A stretch of 64,000 nt of DNA from NCBI RefSeq assembly GCF_003010955.1, contig NZ_PGGO01000006.1:124001-188000 (forward strand), read 5' to 3'. The translations under genes and the position numbers were made by a program. Positions 46,459 through 54,470 of the stretch are shown here, one piece after another. The notes beneath the pieces are model-generated. The model did no database searches. It was not told the DNA's origin and was given only the letters and a program-made list of their open reading frames with translations. Every line of letters starts with the position of its first letter. Position 1 is the first letter of the stretch. Source of the DNA: Phyllobacterium brassicacearum (GTDB taxonomy: Bacteria; Pseudomonadota; Alphaproteobacteria; Rhizobiales; Rhizobiaceae).

Positions 46459-47628
46459 TCACGACGAAGGCCGCAGAGCGTTCTCGGCGATTTGGACCCA
46501 ATAACTGATACCATAAACGATGGCGTCATCGTTGAAATCATAGGCCGGATTGTGCAGCGATGCACTGTCGCCATTGCCGATAAAGATGAACGCGCCGGGC
46601 CGCGCTTCGAGCATGTAGGAAAAATCCTCACCCGCCATCATCGGAGCAACATCCGTATTGACCGCACCACCGCCGGCAACGTTGCGGGCTGTCTGCGCGG
46701 CAAATTCGGTTTCGCGTTCGTGATTGAACGTCACCGGATAGTTGCGGGCATAATGTACGTTGGCGCTGGCGCCGAGCGCGTTGGCAACGCCTTCGGCAAC
46801 TTCGGTCAATCGCCTTTCGGCAAAATCACGCATTTCCGGACGTAACGTGCGGACCGTGCCTGCCAGTTCGGCTCTTTGCGGGATGATGTTATGGGCATCA
46901 CCCGCGTGAAACTGGGTTACCGACAGAACGACGGAATCCAATGGATCGGTGCCACGTGAGACAATGGTCTGCAAGGCATTGACCAGCTGCGAGCCGATGA
47001 CCACTGGGTCGATCGTGCGGTGCGGTTGTGCCGCGTGACCGCCACGACCCTCGATTGTAATTGTGAATTCGTCCGTCGCCGCCATGATCGGACCCTTGCG
47101 AATGGCGAACTCGCCAACAGGCAGGCCGGGAACATTATGCATGCCATAGACTTCCGAGATGGAAAACCGCTCCATCATGCCGTCCTTGACCATTTCGCGG
47201 CCACCACCACCACCTTCTTCCGCGGGCTGGAAGATCACTGCTATGGAACCCTTGAAGTTGCGCGTCTCTGCCAGATATTGCGCCGCCCCCAAAAGCATTG
47301 CGGTGTGTCCGTCATGGCCGCAAGCGTGCATCTTGCCTGCGGCGTGCGATGCCCATGGCTTACCCGTGATCTCGGTCAGTGGCAGTGCATCCATATCAGA
47401 GCGCAGCCCCACCGTCGGGCCTTCGCCGTGACGTCCCCGTATAACGCCGACGACGCCTGTACGTCCGATCCCCGTCTCCACGATGTCACAACCGAACTGA
47501 TGCAGCTTATCCGTGACGAACCGGGCTGTCTCGTGCACATCGAACATCAGCTCGGGATTCGCATGCAGATGACGACGCCACTGTGAAACCTCGACCTGCA
47601 TTTCGACAGCGCGATTGAGCAAGGGCAT
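46459..47628 (-). CDS. M20 family amidohydrolase (hippurate hydrolase / N-acyl amino acid type)
   Basis: Metallo-amidohydrolase of 389 residues. Metal-site and fold motifs are DMDALPLTE, KMHACGHDGHTAMLLG (about 93-108), VIFQPAEEGGGGGREMVKDG (about 127-146), EVYGMHNVPGLPVGEF and APMMAGEDFSYML. Such enzymes hydrolyse N-acylated amino acids or aromatic amides; the substrate is unknown. ATG 47628 is preceded by GGAG; the upstream TTG at 47643 is less likely. Confidence 0.9.
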   Translation of the reverse strand: MPLLNRAVEMQVEVSQWRRHLHANPELMFDVHETARFVTDKLHQFGCDIVETGIGRTGVVGVIRGRHGEGPTVGLRSDMDALPLTEITGKPWASHAAGKMHACGHDGHTAMLLGAAQYLAETRNFKGSIAVIFQPAEEGGGGGREMVKDGMMERFSISEVYGMHNVPGLPVGEFAIRKGPIMAATDEFTITIEGRGGHAAQPHRTIDPVVIGSQLVNALQTIVSRGTDPLDSVVLSVTQFHAGDAHNIIPQRAELAGTVRTLRPEMRDFAERRLTEVAEGVANALGASANVHYARNYPVTFNHERETEFAAQTARNVAGGGAVNTDVAPMMAGEDFSYMLEARPGAFIFIGNGDSASLHNPAYDFNDDAIVYGISYWVQIAENALRPSS

Positions 47629-47776
47629 TAAGTACAACTCCAATTCAAGTCTGACATTTCAGTGAACAGAATAAAGGTGTTTTGCCATTTGACTGCCACA
47701 TAAGATAGATAAGGCCATTGCCGCCCGACGTGAAGCGCGGCTTAATGCCTTTTTACAAACAGGTCAGATTTCAGGA

Positions 47777-48892
47777 ATGCGGAAAACTGTAGCACTCTTC
47801 CTTTCGAGTTGCGTCGTATCAGCGATCGCCGGCATATCGACGGCGCTCGCCGGCGCGAATATCACGGTCGACGCTGGTACCGGCGAAATCGTGTCGCAAC
47901 AGGATGCATTCCAGCGCTGGTATCCGGCATCACTCACGAAATTGATGACGACGTACGTTGCCTTCAGAATGATTCAATCTGGCCAGGTCACCCTCGACAC
48001 GCCAATCACAATGACAGCAAATTCGGTCAAAGAGCCGCCCAGCAGATCGGGCTACAAGACCGGCTCGGAGCTCACTCTAGACAATGCGCTCAAGATAATG
48101 CTGGTGCGCTCTGCAAATGATGTTGCGATGGCCATCGGCGAGACGCTGGGTGGTTCCGAGGAGAAGTTTTCGGGATTGATGAACGAGGAAGCGCGGCGGC
48201 TTGGGATGACGGGTAGCCATTTCGTCAATCCAAACGGCCTTCATTCTGACGATCATTATACAACGGCGCGGGACCTGGCCGTGCTGACATTGCACTTGCG
48301 GCACGAGTTTCCCCAATATGCGCGCTATTTCGATATTGAGGCTATCAACTACGGCACCAAGAAATCACAAACCAACTACAACGCATTGATCGGCAGGTTC
48401 CAGGGAGCCGACGGGATGAAGACAGGATTTGTCTGTCCCTCTGGATATAATCTCATCGGCTCTGCCACACGCGATGGTCGCACTATCATCACAGTGGTGC
48501 TTGGCGAGAGGACCATCAACTCACGCGTGACGAAAGCTGCGGACCTGTTGGGCAAGGCATTCGAGGAGAAAGGCACAGGTCAAACACTCGATACGCTTGC
48601 ACCATATGGCTCCGCATCGCGCGACGTGGCAGTAAACATGCGCCCGCAAGTGTGCTCGAAAGAGGCGGCGGGAACTGACAACTGGGACGGCAAGGATGCC
48701 GAAGGGCACCTTGTTCAGGGGTCAGCCTATCTCACGCGCATGGATCATCAACCCAAGACCGAAGACATTGCGCTGCTGCCTGCAAAGGTTAACTCTGTCG
48801 GCATTGAGATGAGCCGAATTCCGGTACCGAAACCCCGGCCCGACCGAGCTTCACTGACGGACGCAAGCAATGCCTTAAAGGCGGTCAACTGA
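47777..48892 (+). CDS. serine-type D-alanyl-D-alanine carboxypeptidase (S11 family)
   Basis: Periplasmic penicillin-binding protein of 371 residues. A signal peptide (ALFLSSCVVSAIAGISTALA, about 5-24) is followed by the three active-site motifs: SxxK in PASLTKLMT (about 51-59), SxN in VRSANDVAMA (about 112) and KTG in GADGMKTGFVCPSG (about 215). It trims the terminal D-Ala of muropeptides. The C-terminal region (about 270-371) is variable and lacks an obvious membrane anchor. Its stop overlaps the next start (TGATG), coupling it to the CobW GTPase. Confidence 0.93.
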   Translation: MRKTVALFLSSCVVSAIAGISTALAGANITVDAGTGEIVSQQDAFQRWYPASLTKLMTTYVAFRMIQSGQVTLDTPITMTANSVKEPPSRSGYKTGSELTLDNALKIMLVRSANDVAMAIGETLGGSEEKFSGLMNEEARRLGMTGSHFVNPNGLHSDDHYTTARDLAVLTLHLRHEFPQYARYFDIEAINYGTKKSQTNYNALIGRFQGADGMKTGFVCPSGYNLIGSATRDGRTIITVVLGERTINSRVTKAADLLGKAFEEKGTGQTLDTLAPYGSASRDVAVNMRPQVCSKEAAGTDNWDGKDAEGHLVQGSAYLTRMDHQPKTEDIALLPAKVNSVGIEMSRIPVPKPRPDRASLTDASNALKAVN

Positions 48893-50046
48893 TGGTCGCA
48901 CCTCCCATTCCCGTGTCGGTCCTGACCGGCTTTCTCGGGTCGGGAAAGACGACGCTGCTTAACCGGCTACTGAAAGATCCTGCTCTTGCCGACACGGCCG
49001 TCATTATCAACGAGTTTGGTGATGTCGGTATCGATCATTTGCTGGTGGAGAAAGCCAGTGAGGGTATCATCGAGCTCTCCGATGGCTGCCTCTGCTGCAC
49101 CGTGCGCGGCGAATTGGTCGACACGCTGGCCGATCTGATTGACCGGTTGCAGACCGGCAAACTGCAGGGACTCAAGCGTGTGATCATCGAGACCACTGGT
49201 CTCGCCGATCCAGCGCCGGTTCTCCATGCGATCATGGGCCATCCTGTGCTGTTGCAGGCATTCCGCGTTGACGGTGTGATCACGACGGTTGATGCTGTCA
49301 ATGGAATGGCAACCCTTGATGCACATGAAGAGGCTGTGAAACAAGCGGCCGTGGCCGACCGCATCGTCATCACCAAAACAGATCTGCCCGAATCCGTTTC
49401 AAATCTGCATTCTCTGCAAGCCCGTCTCAGAGCGCTCAACCCGGGCGCGGACCTCATCGATGTCAGCGATCAGCTTACGGGTTACGCAGCGCTGTTCGAA
49501 TGTGGCGTCTATAATCCGGGAACAAAGACGATTGACGTGCAGCGCTGGCTAAAAGCCGAGGCCTATCGCGACCGCGAGCAAGAACGCAATGCAATCGATG
49601 GTCATGATCATCACGACCATGACCATGGCGGTCATGACGATCACCACCACCACGACGTCAACCGGCACGACGCGTCGATACGCTCGTTCTCGTTGAAGCA
49701 TGATGCGCCTGTGCCCTTGTCCACGTTTGACATGTTCCTCGACCTGCTGCGCTCGGCGCATGGCGAGAAATTGTTGCGAGTCAAAGGTATCGTTCAGCTG
49801 GCGGATGATCCTGAGCGGCCGCTTGTCATTCATGGCGTCCAGCATATATTCCATCCACCGGCAAGGCTTGCTGCCTGGCCGGACGGCGTGCGCGAGACGC
49901 GCCTGGTCATGATCGTCAAGGATTTGCCGGAGAGCTATGTCACTCAGCTCTTCAATGCATTTTTGGGTCAGCCGCAAATCGATACGCCGGATCGTACGGC
50001 GCTTTTTGACAATCCACTGGCAATTTCAGGCGTGAAACTGGGCTAG
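48892..50046 (+). CDS. CobW/COG0523 family GTP-binding metal chaperone, His-rich
   Basis: G3E-family GTPase of 384 residues. Walker A is GFLGSGKTTLLNRLL (about 13-27), the metal-binding GCLCCTVRGEL (about 65-75, CxCC) follows, and the base-recognition motif is ITKTDLPE. A His/Asp-rich stretch (about 240-262, more than ten His) precedes the C-terminal CobW domain (about 268-375). Such proteins insert or buffer Zn or Co. It lies after a D,D-carboxypeptidase rather than in the cob cluster, so zinc homeostasis is as likely as cobalamin work. I saw no clear Zur box. Confidence 0.9.
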   Translation: MVAPPIPVSVLTGFLGSGKTTLLNRLLKDPALADTAVIINEFGDVGIDHLLVEKASEGIIELSDGCLCCTVRGELVDTLADLIDRLQTGKLQGLKRVIIETTGLADPAPVLHAIMGHPVLLQAFRVDGVITTVDAVNGMATLDAHEEAVKQAAVADRIVITKTDLPESVSNLHSLQARLRALNPGADLIDVSDQLTGYAALFECGVYNPGTKTIDVQRWLKAEAYRDREQERNAIDGHDHHDHDHGGHDDHHHHDVNRHDASIRSFSLKHDAPVPLSTFDMFLDLLRSAHGEKLLRVKGIVQLADDPERPLVIHGVQHIFHPPARLAAWPDGVRETRLVMIVKDLPESYVTQLFNAFLGQPQIDTPDRTALFDNPLAISGVKLG

Positions 50047-50267
50047 CCGCGTTCGATATGAAAGCGATGACCTCCGGTGATGCTGACCGTTTCGATCAGC
50101 CGGTGGCCATCAGTCAGGCAAAAATTTGGCACGTCGATGACCGCGAGTGGATCGCTGGTTTCGACCCATATCCGGGTACCCGGCGCCAAGTCCTGCAGCT
50201 TCTTGCGCGTCTTGAGCACTGGCAACGGACAATTCAAGCCGCGAAGGTCGTACACCTCGTAGTTCAT
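50043..50267 (-). CDS. TusA-like sulfurtransferase family protein
   Basis: Small protein of 74 residues with the SirA/TusA/YedF signature DLRGLNCPLPVLKTRKKLQ (about 7-25), containing the catalytic Cys of the CPxP motif (about residue 13). TusA-like proteins relay sulfur for tRNA thiolation, molybdopterin or other pathways. Start ATG 50267 has GGAAGG upstream. Its stop shares the palindromic CTAG with the stop of the convergent CobW gene. Confidence 0.88.
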   Translation of the reverse strand: MNYEVYDLRGLNCPLPVLKTRKKLQDLAPGTRIWVETSDPLAVIDVPNFCLTDGHRLIETVSITGGHRFHIERG

Positions 50268-50284
50268 AAAGAACCTTCCGCGCT

Positions 50285-51541
50285 TTAATTGCCGATGATT
50301 TTCCACCAGGCCTTTTTTGCTGGTGCTGGCTGCGCAGCAGCTGGCGCATCCGGTGTCAGCGCGGCGGTGGTCTGGGGCGCTGGCGTAGACTGCTGAGCGG
50401 CCGGTGCTGCGGCTGGGGCCTGCGCTGCCGGCATCGTCGTCATCGGTGCAGTTACAGGTTTGGTCATGCGCGTTCTCTTAGAGGCATCCCGTTCCTCCTT
50501 CGCCTTGTCTGCGGCAACGGCAGACGCAAGGCGAACCATGACCTGAGGCTTCGATGCATTGTCCTTGTCCTGTGGCGACAGGGAGGGCGGCTCCTGCGTT
50601 ACGCGCTCGCCTCGGGCGCGGCGCGCACTCCAGTCTGCAATGATCTTCGCCTCGGTAATTCCCTGGATGGAGCGGCTCGGCGGCTGGATCCTGCCTTTGC
50701 CCACCATTGACGAAAATGCCGTCTCATAACTCGACTGGTAAGACTGATAGGCCATCTTCAGCGATTCAGGCTGATCCGACGGCGGACAAGCGCTTGTTGC
50801 AGCAATCGGCGCGTTGGGATCGGAAGTGTGGTTGAAGACGTACTTCTTCTCACAGACGTCTACTTTCGGCGGCACCTTGGTGATCTCGAAATGGTCATAG
50901 CCTTCTTTCAGGTTTTTCCAGAAAGCATAATTCGGATCAGCACGGTAGCGCGCCATATTGGCGGCGGTCATGCGGAACGGAAAGGCTTCAAGCTGAATCG
51001 AATCCTGACCGCCTTTGAAGGCATCGCGCGCAAAGGCATAGATCTGCGCGACCTGGGCATCGGTCATGGAGTAGCATCCAGAAGACGAGCAGGCGCCGTG
51101 TACCATCAGATTGGCGCCTGTGCGGCCAAGGGCGCGGTCCAGCCCGTTGGGGAAGCCGGTATTGAATGACAGGTAGTAACTTGACTTGGGATTCATCTGT
51201 GCGGGGCGGACCGCGTAATAGCCCTCCGGCGCCTGGCGATCACCCTCGATGAACTTTGGGCCCAGCTTGCCGGACCATTTGCAGATCTGATAGCTGGTGA
51301 CCATGTCATAACGGCCATTTTCTTTGCGCTTCCATACTTCAAGGACATTCTCTTCCTTGAAGATGCGGAACATAACCGGCGAGGTGGTGCTGATGCCCTT
51401 TGCCTTCATGCTTCTAACGAGCTTTTCCGGCAGCTGTGCGTTCGCTGCATTGGGGGCAAGATCATCGATCGACGACCCTTGGCATCCCGCCAGGAACAGG
51501 GTGAGCATCAACGGTGCAAGAATGTGTGTTGGTATTTTCAT
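50285..51541 (-). CDS. lipoprotein L,D-transpeptidase (YafK/YkuD-type)
   Basis: Envelope protein of 418 residues. The signal ends in the lipobox LFLAGC (Cys about residue 20). The YkuD-type domain (about 45-200) has the catalytic pattern LMVHGACSSSGCYSMTD (about 145-161; His and Cys). A helical middle and a Pro/Ala/Gln-rich C-terminus (about 345-418) follow. L,D-transpeptidases form 3-3 crosslinks or attach proteins to peptidoglycan; the YafK group can instead cleave such links. It lies 17 bases upstream of tusA on the same strand. Confidence 0.85.
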   Translation of the reverse strand: MKIPTHILAPLMLTLFLAGCQGSSIDDLAPNAANAQLPEKLVRSMKAKGISTTSPVMFRIFKEENVLEVWKRKENGRYDMVTSYQICKWSGKLGPKFIEGDRQAPEGYYAVRPAQMNPKSSYYLSFNTGFPNGLDRALGRTGANLMVHGACSSSGCYSMTDAQVAQIYAFARDAFKGGQDSIQLEAFPFRMTAANMARYRADPNYAFWKNLKEGYDHFEITKVPPKVDVCEKKYVFNHTSDPNAPIAATSACPPSDQPESLKMAYQSYQSSYETAFSSMVGKGRIQPPSRSIQGITEAKIIADWSARRARGERVTQEPPSLSPQDKDNASKPQVMVRLASAVAADKAKEERDASKRTRMTKPVTAPMTTMPAAQAPAAAPAAQQSTPAPQTTAALTPDAPAAAQPAPAKKAWWKIIGN

Positions 51542-51840
51542 GCAGCTATTACCGGTTTGCCAGTCTCATTCGCCAAGGTCCAAATCGCGCGGATTTGGCA
51601 CCCGCTAGATCATAAATGCATCCGTTATAGTTGATAAACCCTTACCCCACATGCGCAAATTGCTCAACCGCGCATACGTCTCCTGCAACGAAGAGACGGC
51701 GGATTTATGGCAGATACCGCTGTTTCAACAAAGGAAAATGCAGGAGTAGCGTTGGCGGCCTCGTTACCGAATGCTCGATACAGGAACTGATATCAGGTAC
51801 GTGGTTGATCAACTGCCTTTGTGACGTGCCGTTTCCAATG
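51542..51840. other. gene-free region between the L,D-transpeptidase and HU genes
   Basis: About 300 bases with no credible coding frame and no tRNA. It must hold the transpeptidase promoter on the minus strand. The HU terminator begins at 51841. I see no other recognisable element. Confidence 0.5.
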
Positions 51841-51869
51841 AAAAAGGCGGCGCACTGCGCCGCCTTTTT
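51841..51869 (-). terminator. rho-independent terminator after the HU gene
   Basis: AAAAAGGCGGCGCA paired with TGCGCCGCCTTTTT around a short CT-type loop. On the minus strand it lies 22 bases past the HU stop with a clean T tract. Confidence 0.88.
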
Positions 51870-51890
51870 GAATTACACAACGAACGGGAT

Positions 51891-52166
51891 TCAACCGTTC
51901 AGCGCGTCCTTCAGAGCCTTTGCAGGCTGGAAGGCAACCTTCTTGGAGGCTGCGATTTTGATCGTTGCGCCTGTTGCAGGGTTACGACCTTCGCGAGCGG
52001 CGCGCGACTGTACCTTGAACTTGCCGAAACCTGGCAGCGATACTTCATCGCCGGCTACGACGGAATCGGTGATACCTTTAAGAACGCTGTCAACAATCGC
52101 CTTGGACTGAACTTTTGTAAGACCCTGATCAGCAACGAGCTTCTCGATAAGATCGGACGTATTCAT
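51891..52166 (-). CDS. hup: DNA-binding protein HU
   Basis: Nucleoid protein of 91 residues: MNTSDLIEKLVADQGLTK, then GDEVSLPGFGKFKVQSRAAR (about 40-59) and the DNA-contacting arm EGRNPATGATIKI (about 60-72). It bends DNA without strong sequence preference. The open frame continues upstream to 52379 but without family similarity; ATG 52166 gives the exact family length. Lone HU gene with its own terminator. Confidence 0.95.
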   Translation of the reverse strand: MNTSDLIEKLVADQGLTKVQSKAIVDSVLKGITDSVVAGDEVSLPGFGKFKVQSRAAREGRNPATGATIKIAASKKVAFQPAKALKDALNG

Positions 52167-52371
52167 GTTGGCGGTTTCCTCAGTATATTCGTTGATCGGA
52201 GGCGTCTGTATGGCACGCGATTCCCGCCCTGTCATCAGGGTTTGCGCCCAAAATGCTGGTTTATACCCAGTGTTTACAGGGTTTTTTGCGAAACCGGCTA
52301 CGAAAGTGCGAATTACCTTCCGCTGGAGCAGGTAAACGATGAAAGGTGATTCGCCCGGCCGCGAGCGGGAA

Positions 52372-53313
52372 TCAAGCACTCTTGAGGCGAAGAGTATCGG
52401 TCAATTGCCAGATGGGCGGGTCGCCGATGTGGCGCGTGAGATGGTCCACAAAGGCGCGAACCTTTGCCGAAACGTGCCTTGTCGGCGGATAGACAGCGTA
52501 GATCCTGTAGGGCAGTGGCTTGGCCTCTGGCAGCACCGGAACGAGCGTGCCAGCGCGCAATGCATCGGCCGCGATAAACATCGGAAGCAGAACCAACCCC
52601 AGTCCCGCAATCGCCATATCACGCATAGCCTCCCCATTATTGGCGACGATACGCCCACGCATCGTCACGGAGATAGGCTCGGTTGAACCGGCCGGGTTCT
52701 CGAACTGCCATAATTGACTGGTGTTGACGTTTGAATAGTCAATACAGGCAAAAGAACTCAATTCATCAACGGTCTTCGGCAGGCCGTTTGCCGAGGCGAA
52801 ATCCGGACTACAGCAAATGACCCGAGCGTCGGTGCAAAGCTTCCGCGCAATCAGACTTGAATCTTTCAGAATACCGATGCGGATGCCGACGTCGTAACCG
52901 CCGCGCACGAGGTCGATCATGCGGTCCTCGAACTCCACAGCGACCTCGAGGTCAGGGTATTGCCGGGCGAAATCAGCGATCATCCGGCCTAGATAGAGGG
53001 TTCCGAATGTCATTGGCGCGGCTATGCGCAAGCTGCCACGGATGGCGCTGTTCCTTTGCCCAACCGTATCCGTCGCCTCGATAATCTCACGAACAAGGGG
53101 CCTGATCCGTTCGACAAAGTCGAGGGCGTTGTCAGAGGCAAGTAATTTTCGTGGTAACCGCTGAAATAATTCGATGCCGAGTGCTGCTTCCAGATCTGAG
53201 ATCCGTTTGCTGACGACGGACTTCGACAAATTGAGTCGTGCTGCAGTAGCCGTGATGCTGCGGGTTTCCATCACATCAAGAAACGTGAGAAGATCGTCAA
53301 ATCGCCATTTCAT
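52372..53313 (-). CDS. LysR family transcriptional regulator
   Basis: Regulator of 313 residues. The N-terminal winged helix-turn-helix (about 1-60: RFDDLLTFLDVMETRSITAT, LNLSKSVVSKRISDLEAALG) is followed by a periplasmic-binding-protein-like effector domain (about 90-295). It is divergent from the VOC dioxygenase gene across 162 bases that contain a T-N11-A palindrome, so it most likely controls that gene. Homologues beside such dioxygenases respond to quinones or other electrophiles (inference). Confidence 0.9.
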   Translation of the reverse strand: MKWRFDDLLTFLDVMETRSITATAARLNLSKSVVSKRISDLEAALGIELFQRLPRKLLASDNALDFVERIRPLVREIIEATDTVGQRNSAIRGSLRIAAPMTFGTLYLGRMIADFARQYPDLEVAVEFEDRMIDLVRGGYDVGIRIGILKDSSLIARKLCTDARVICCSPDFASANGLPKTVDELSSFACIDYSNVNTSQLWQFENPAGSTEPISVTMRGRIVANNGEAMRDMAIAGLGLVLLPMFIAADALRAGTLVPVLPEAKPLPYRIYAVYPPTRHVSAKVRAFVDHLTRHIGDPPIWQLTDTLRLKSA

Positions 53314-53347
53314 AGTTTTATTGTAGTGAACGTTAAGGCTGTATGGA

Positions 53348-53363
53348 AGGCTTGAGTAAGCCT
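53348..53363. repeat. perfect inverted repeat in the lysR-dioxygenase intergenic region
   Basis: AGGCTT-GAGT-AAGCCT, immediately beside the T-N11-A operator at 53366. It could be a second binding half for the LysR tetramer or part of a promoter hairpin. Confidence 0.4.
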
Positions 53364-53365
53364 CT

Positions 53366-53384
53366 TGTTCGTTTTAAGCGAACA
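53366..53384. promoter_or_regulatory. candidate LysR operator (T-N11-A palindrome)
   Basis: TGTTCG-N7-CGAACA is a perfect 6-base inverted repeat that contains the canonical T-N11-A of LysR sites, between the divergent LysR gene and the VOC dioxygenase it probably regulates. Confidence 0.6.
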
Positions 53385-53475
53385 TGAGTTGCAGGGAAAC
53401 ACTCTTTATCAGCCGGTCGACAGCGTCGATATTGAGCCTAACGGCGAATGTGCCCGAACCAACAAGGAGGCTTCA

Positions 53476-54429
53476 ATGACCTTACAACTGACAGGCATTC
53501 ACCACTTGACTGCCATAACGGCGAACGCTCCGGAGAATCTGCGCTTCTACACCCACACACTGGGATTGCGGCTCGTCAAGAAGACTGTCAACCAGGACGA
53601 TACAAGCGCTTATCACTTGTTTTATGCCGACGGTGAAGCGACCCCCGGCACCGATCTGACTTTTTTCGACTGGCCGGTTGGCCCGGAGCGCCGCGGCACG
53701 CACAGCGTCTCGCGCACCGGTTTGCGCGTTGGCAGCAAGGCCAGCCTCGATTGGTGGAAGGCCCGCTTTATCGAACTTGGCGTGAAATCCGGCGAAGTCA
53801 TCGAGGTTGGCGGTTATGATTCGCTCGATTTTGAAGACGGCGAAGGACAGCGCTTCCGTCTGATCAATGATGGAGGTGCAGGATCTTCTCATCCGTGGGA
53901 CAAGAGCCCGGTACCTGCCGAGCATCAGATCCGAGGTCTCGGGCCAATCACGATGAGCGTGCCAGATATAACCAATACTGAGGCGATTCTCCTGCATGTG
54001 ATGAACATGCGTCAGGTCAAGACCTATCCGTCGCCGGACGGGATTGGCCATGTCCATGTGTTCGCCATGGGCGATGGTGGCCCAGCAGCCGAGCTGCACG
54101 TTGCAGTTCAGCCTGATCTGCCGGTCGCCAGGCAGGGTGCAGGCGCAGTGCATCATGTGGCGTTTCGCGCACCGGACGTGCAGCAATTGCATGAATGGAC
54201 TGAACGTTTAAAAGGCTTCAGGATGCCGTCAAGTGGCGAAGTGGAGCGTTACTACTTCCGTTCGCTCTATTTCCGCGAGCCAAACGGCATACTGTTCGAA
54301 ATCGCTACGGATGGTCCGGGCTTTACTGTTGACGAGCCGCTGGAAACACTGGGCGAAGGCTTGTCGTTGCCGCCCTTCCTCGAAGGAAAGCGCGCTTCGA
54401 TCGAAGCGGGGCTCAAGCCGCTCGCATAA
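53476..54429 (+). CDS. ring-cleaving dioxygenase of the VOC superfamily (MhqA/MhqO-like)
   Basis: Protein of 317 residues with two VOC repeats (about 4-135 and 155-285). First-repeat block: [20 protein letters not shown]; second: [19 protein letters not shown]. The metal-site His (near residue 9 and in the VHHVAF block) and the Glu in [17 protein letters not shown] are in place. MhqA/MhqO-type enzymes open hydroquinone rings or detoxify electrophiles. Start ATG 53476 has AAGGAGG. It is divergent from lysR, and a paralogue fused to an esterase follows on the other strand. Confidence 0.88.
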   Translation: MTLQLTGIHHLTAITANAPENLRFYTHTLGLRLVKKTVNQDDTSAYHLFYADGEATPGTDLTFFDWPVGPERRGTHSVSRTGLRVGSKASLDWWKARFIELGVKSGEVIEVGGYDSLDFEDGEGQRFRLINDGGAGSSHPWDKSPVPAEHQIRGLGPITMSVPDITNTEAILLHVMNMRQVKTYPSPDGIGHVHVFAMGDGGPAAELHVAVQPDLPVARQGAGAVHHVAFRAPDVQQLHEWTERLKGFRMPSSGEVERYYFRSLYFREPNGILFEIATDGPGFTVDEPLETLGEGLSLPPFLEGKRASIEAGLKPLA

Positions 54430-54440
54430 AGGATGAAGCA

Positions 54441-54469
54441 ACAGGCCGGATCAATTCCGGCCTGTTTTT
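54441..54469. terminator. rho-independent terminator shared by convergent genes
   Basis: ACAGGCCGGA paired with TCCGGCCTGT around a TCAAT-type loop, followed by TTTTT on the plus strand. The minus-strand fusion gene stops two bases further at 54471. Confidence 0.8.
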
Positions 54470-54470
54470 C

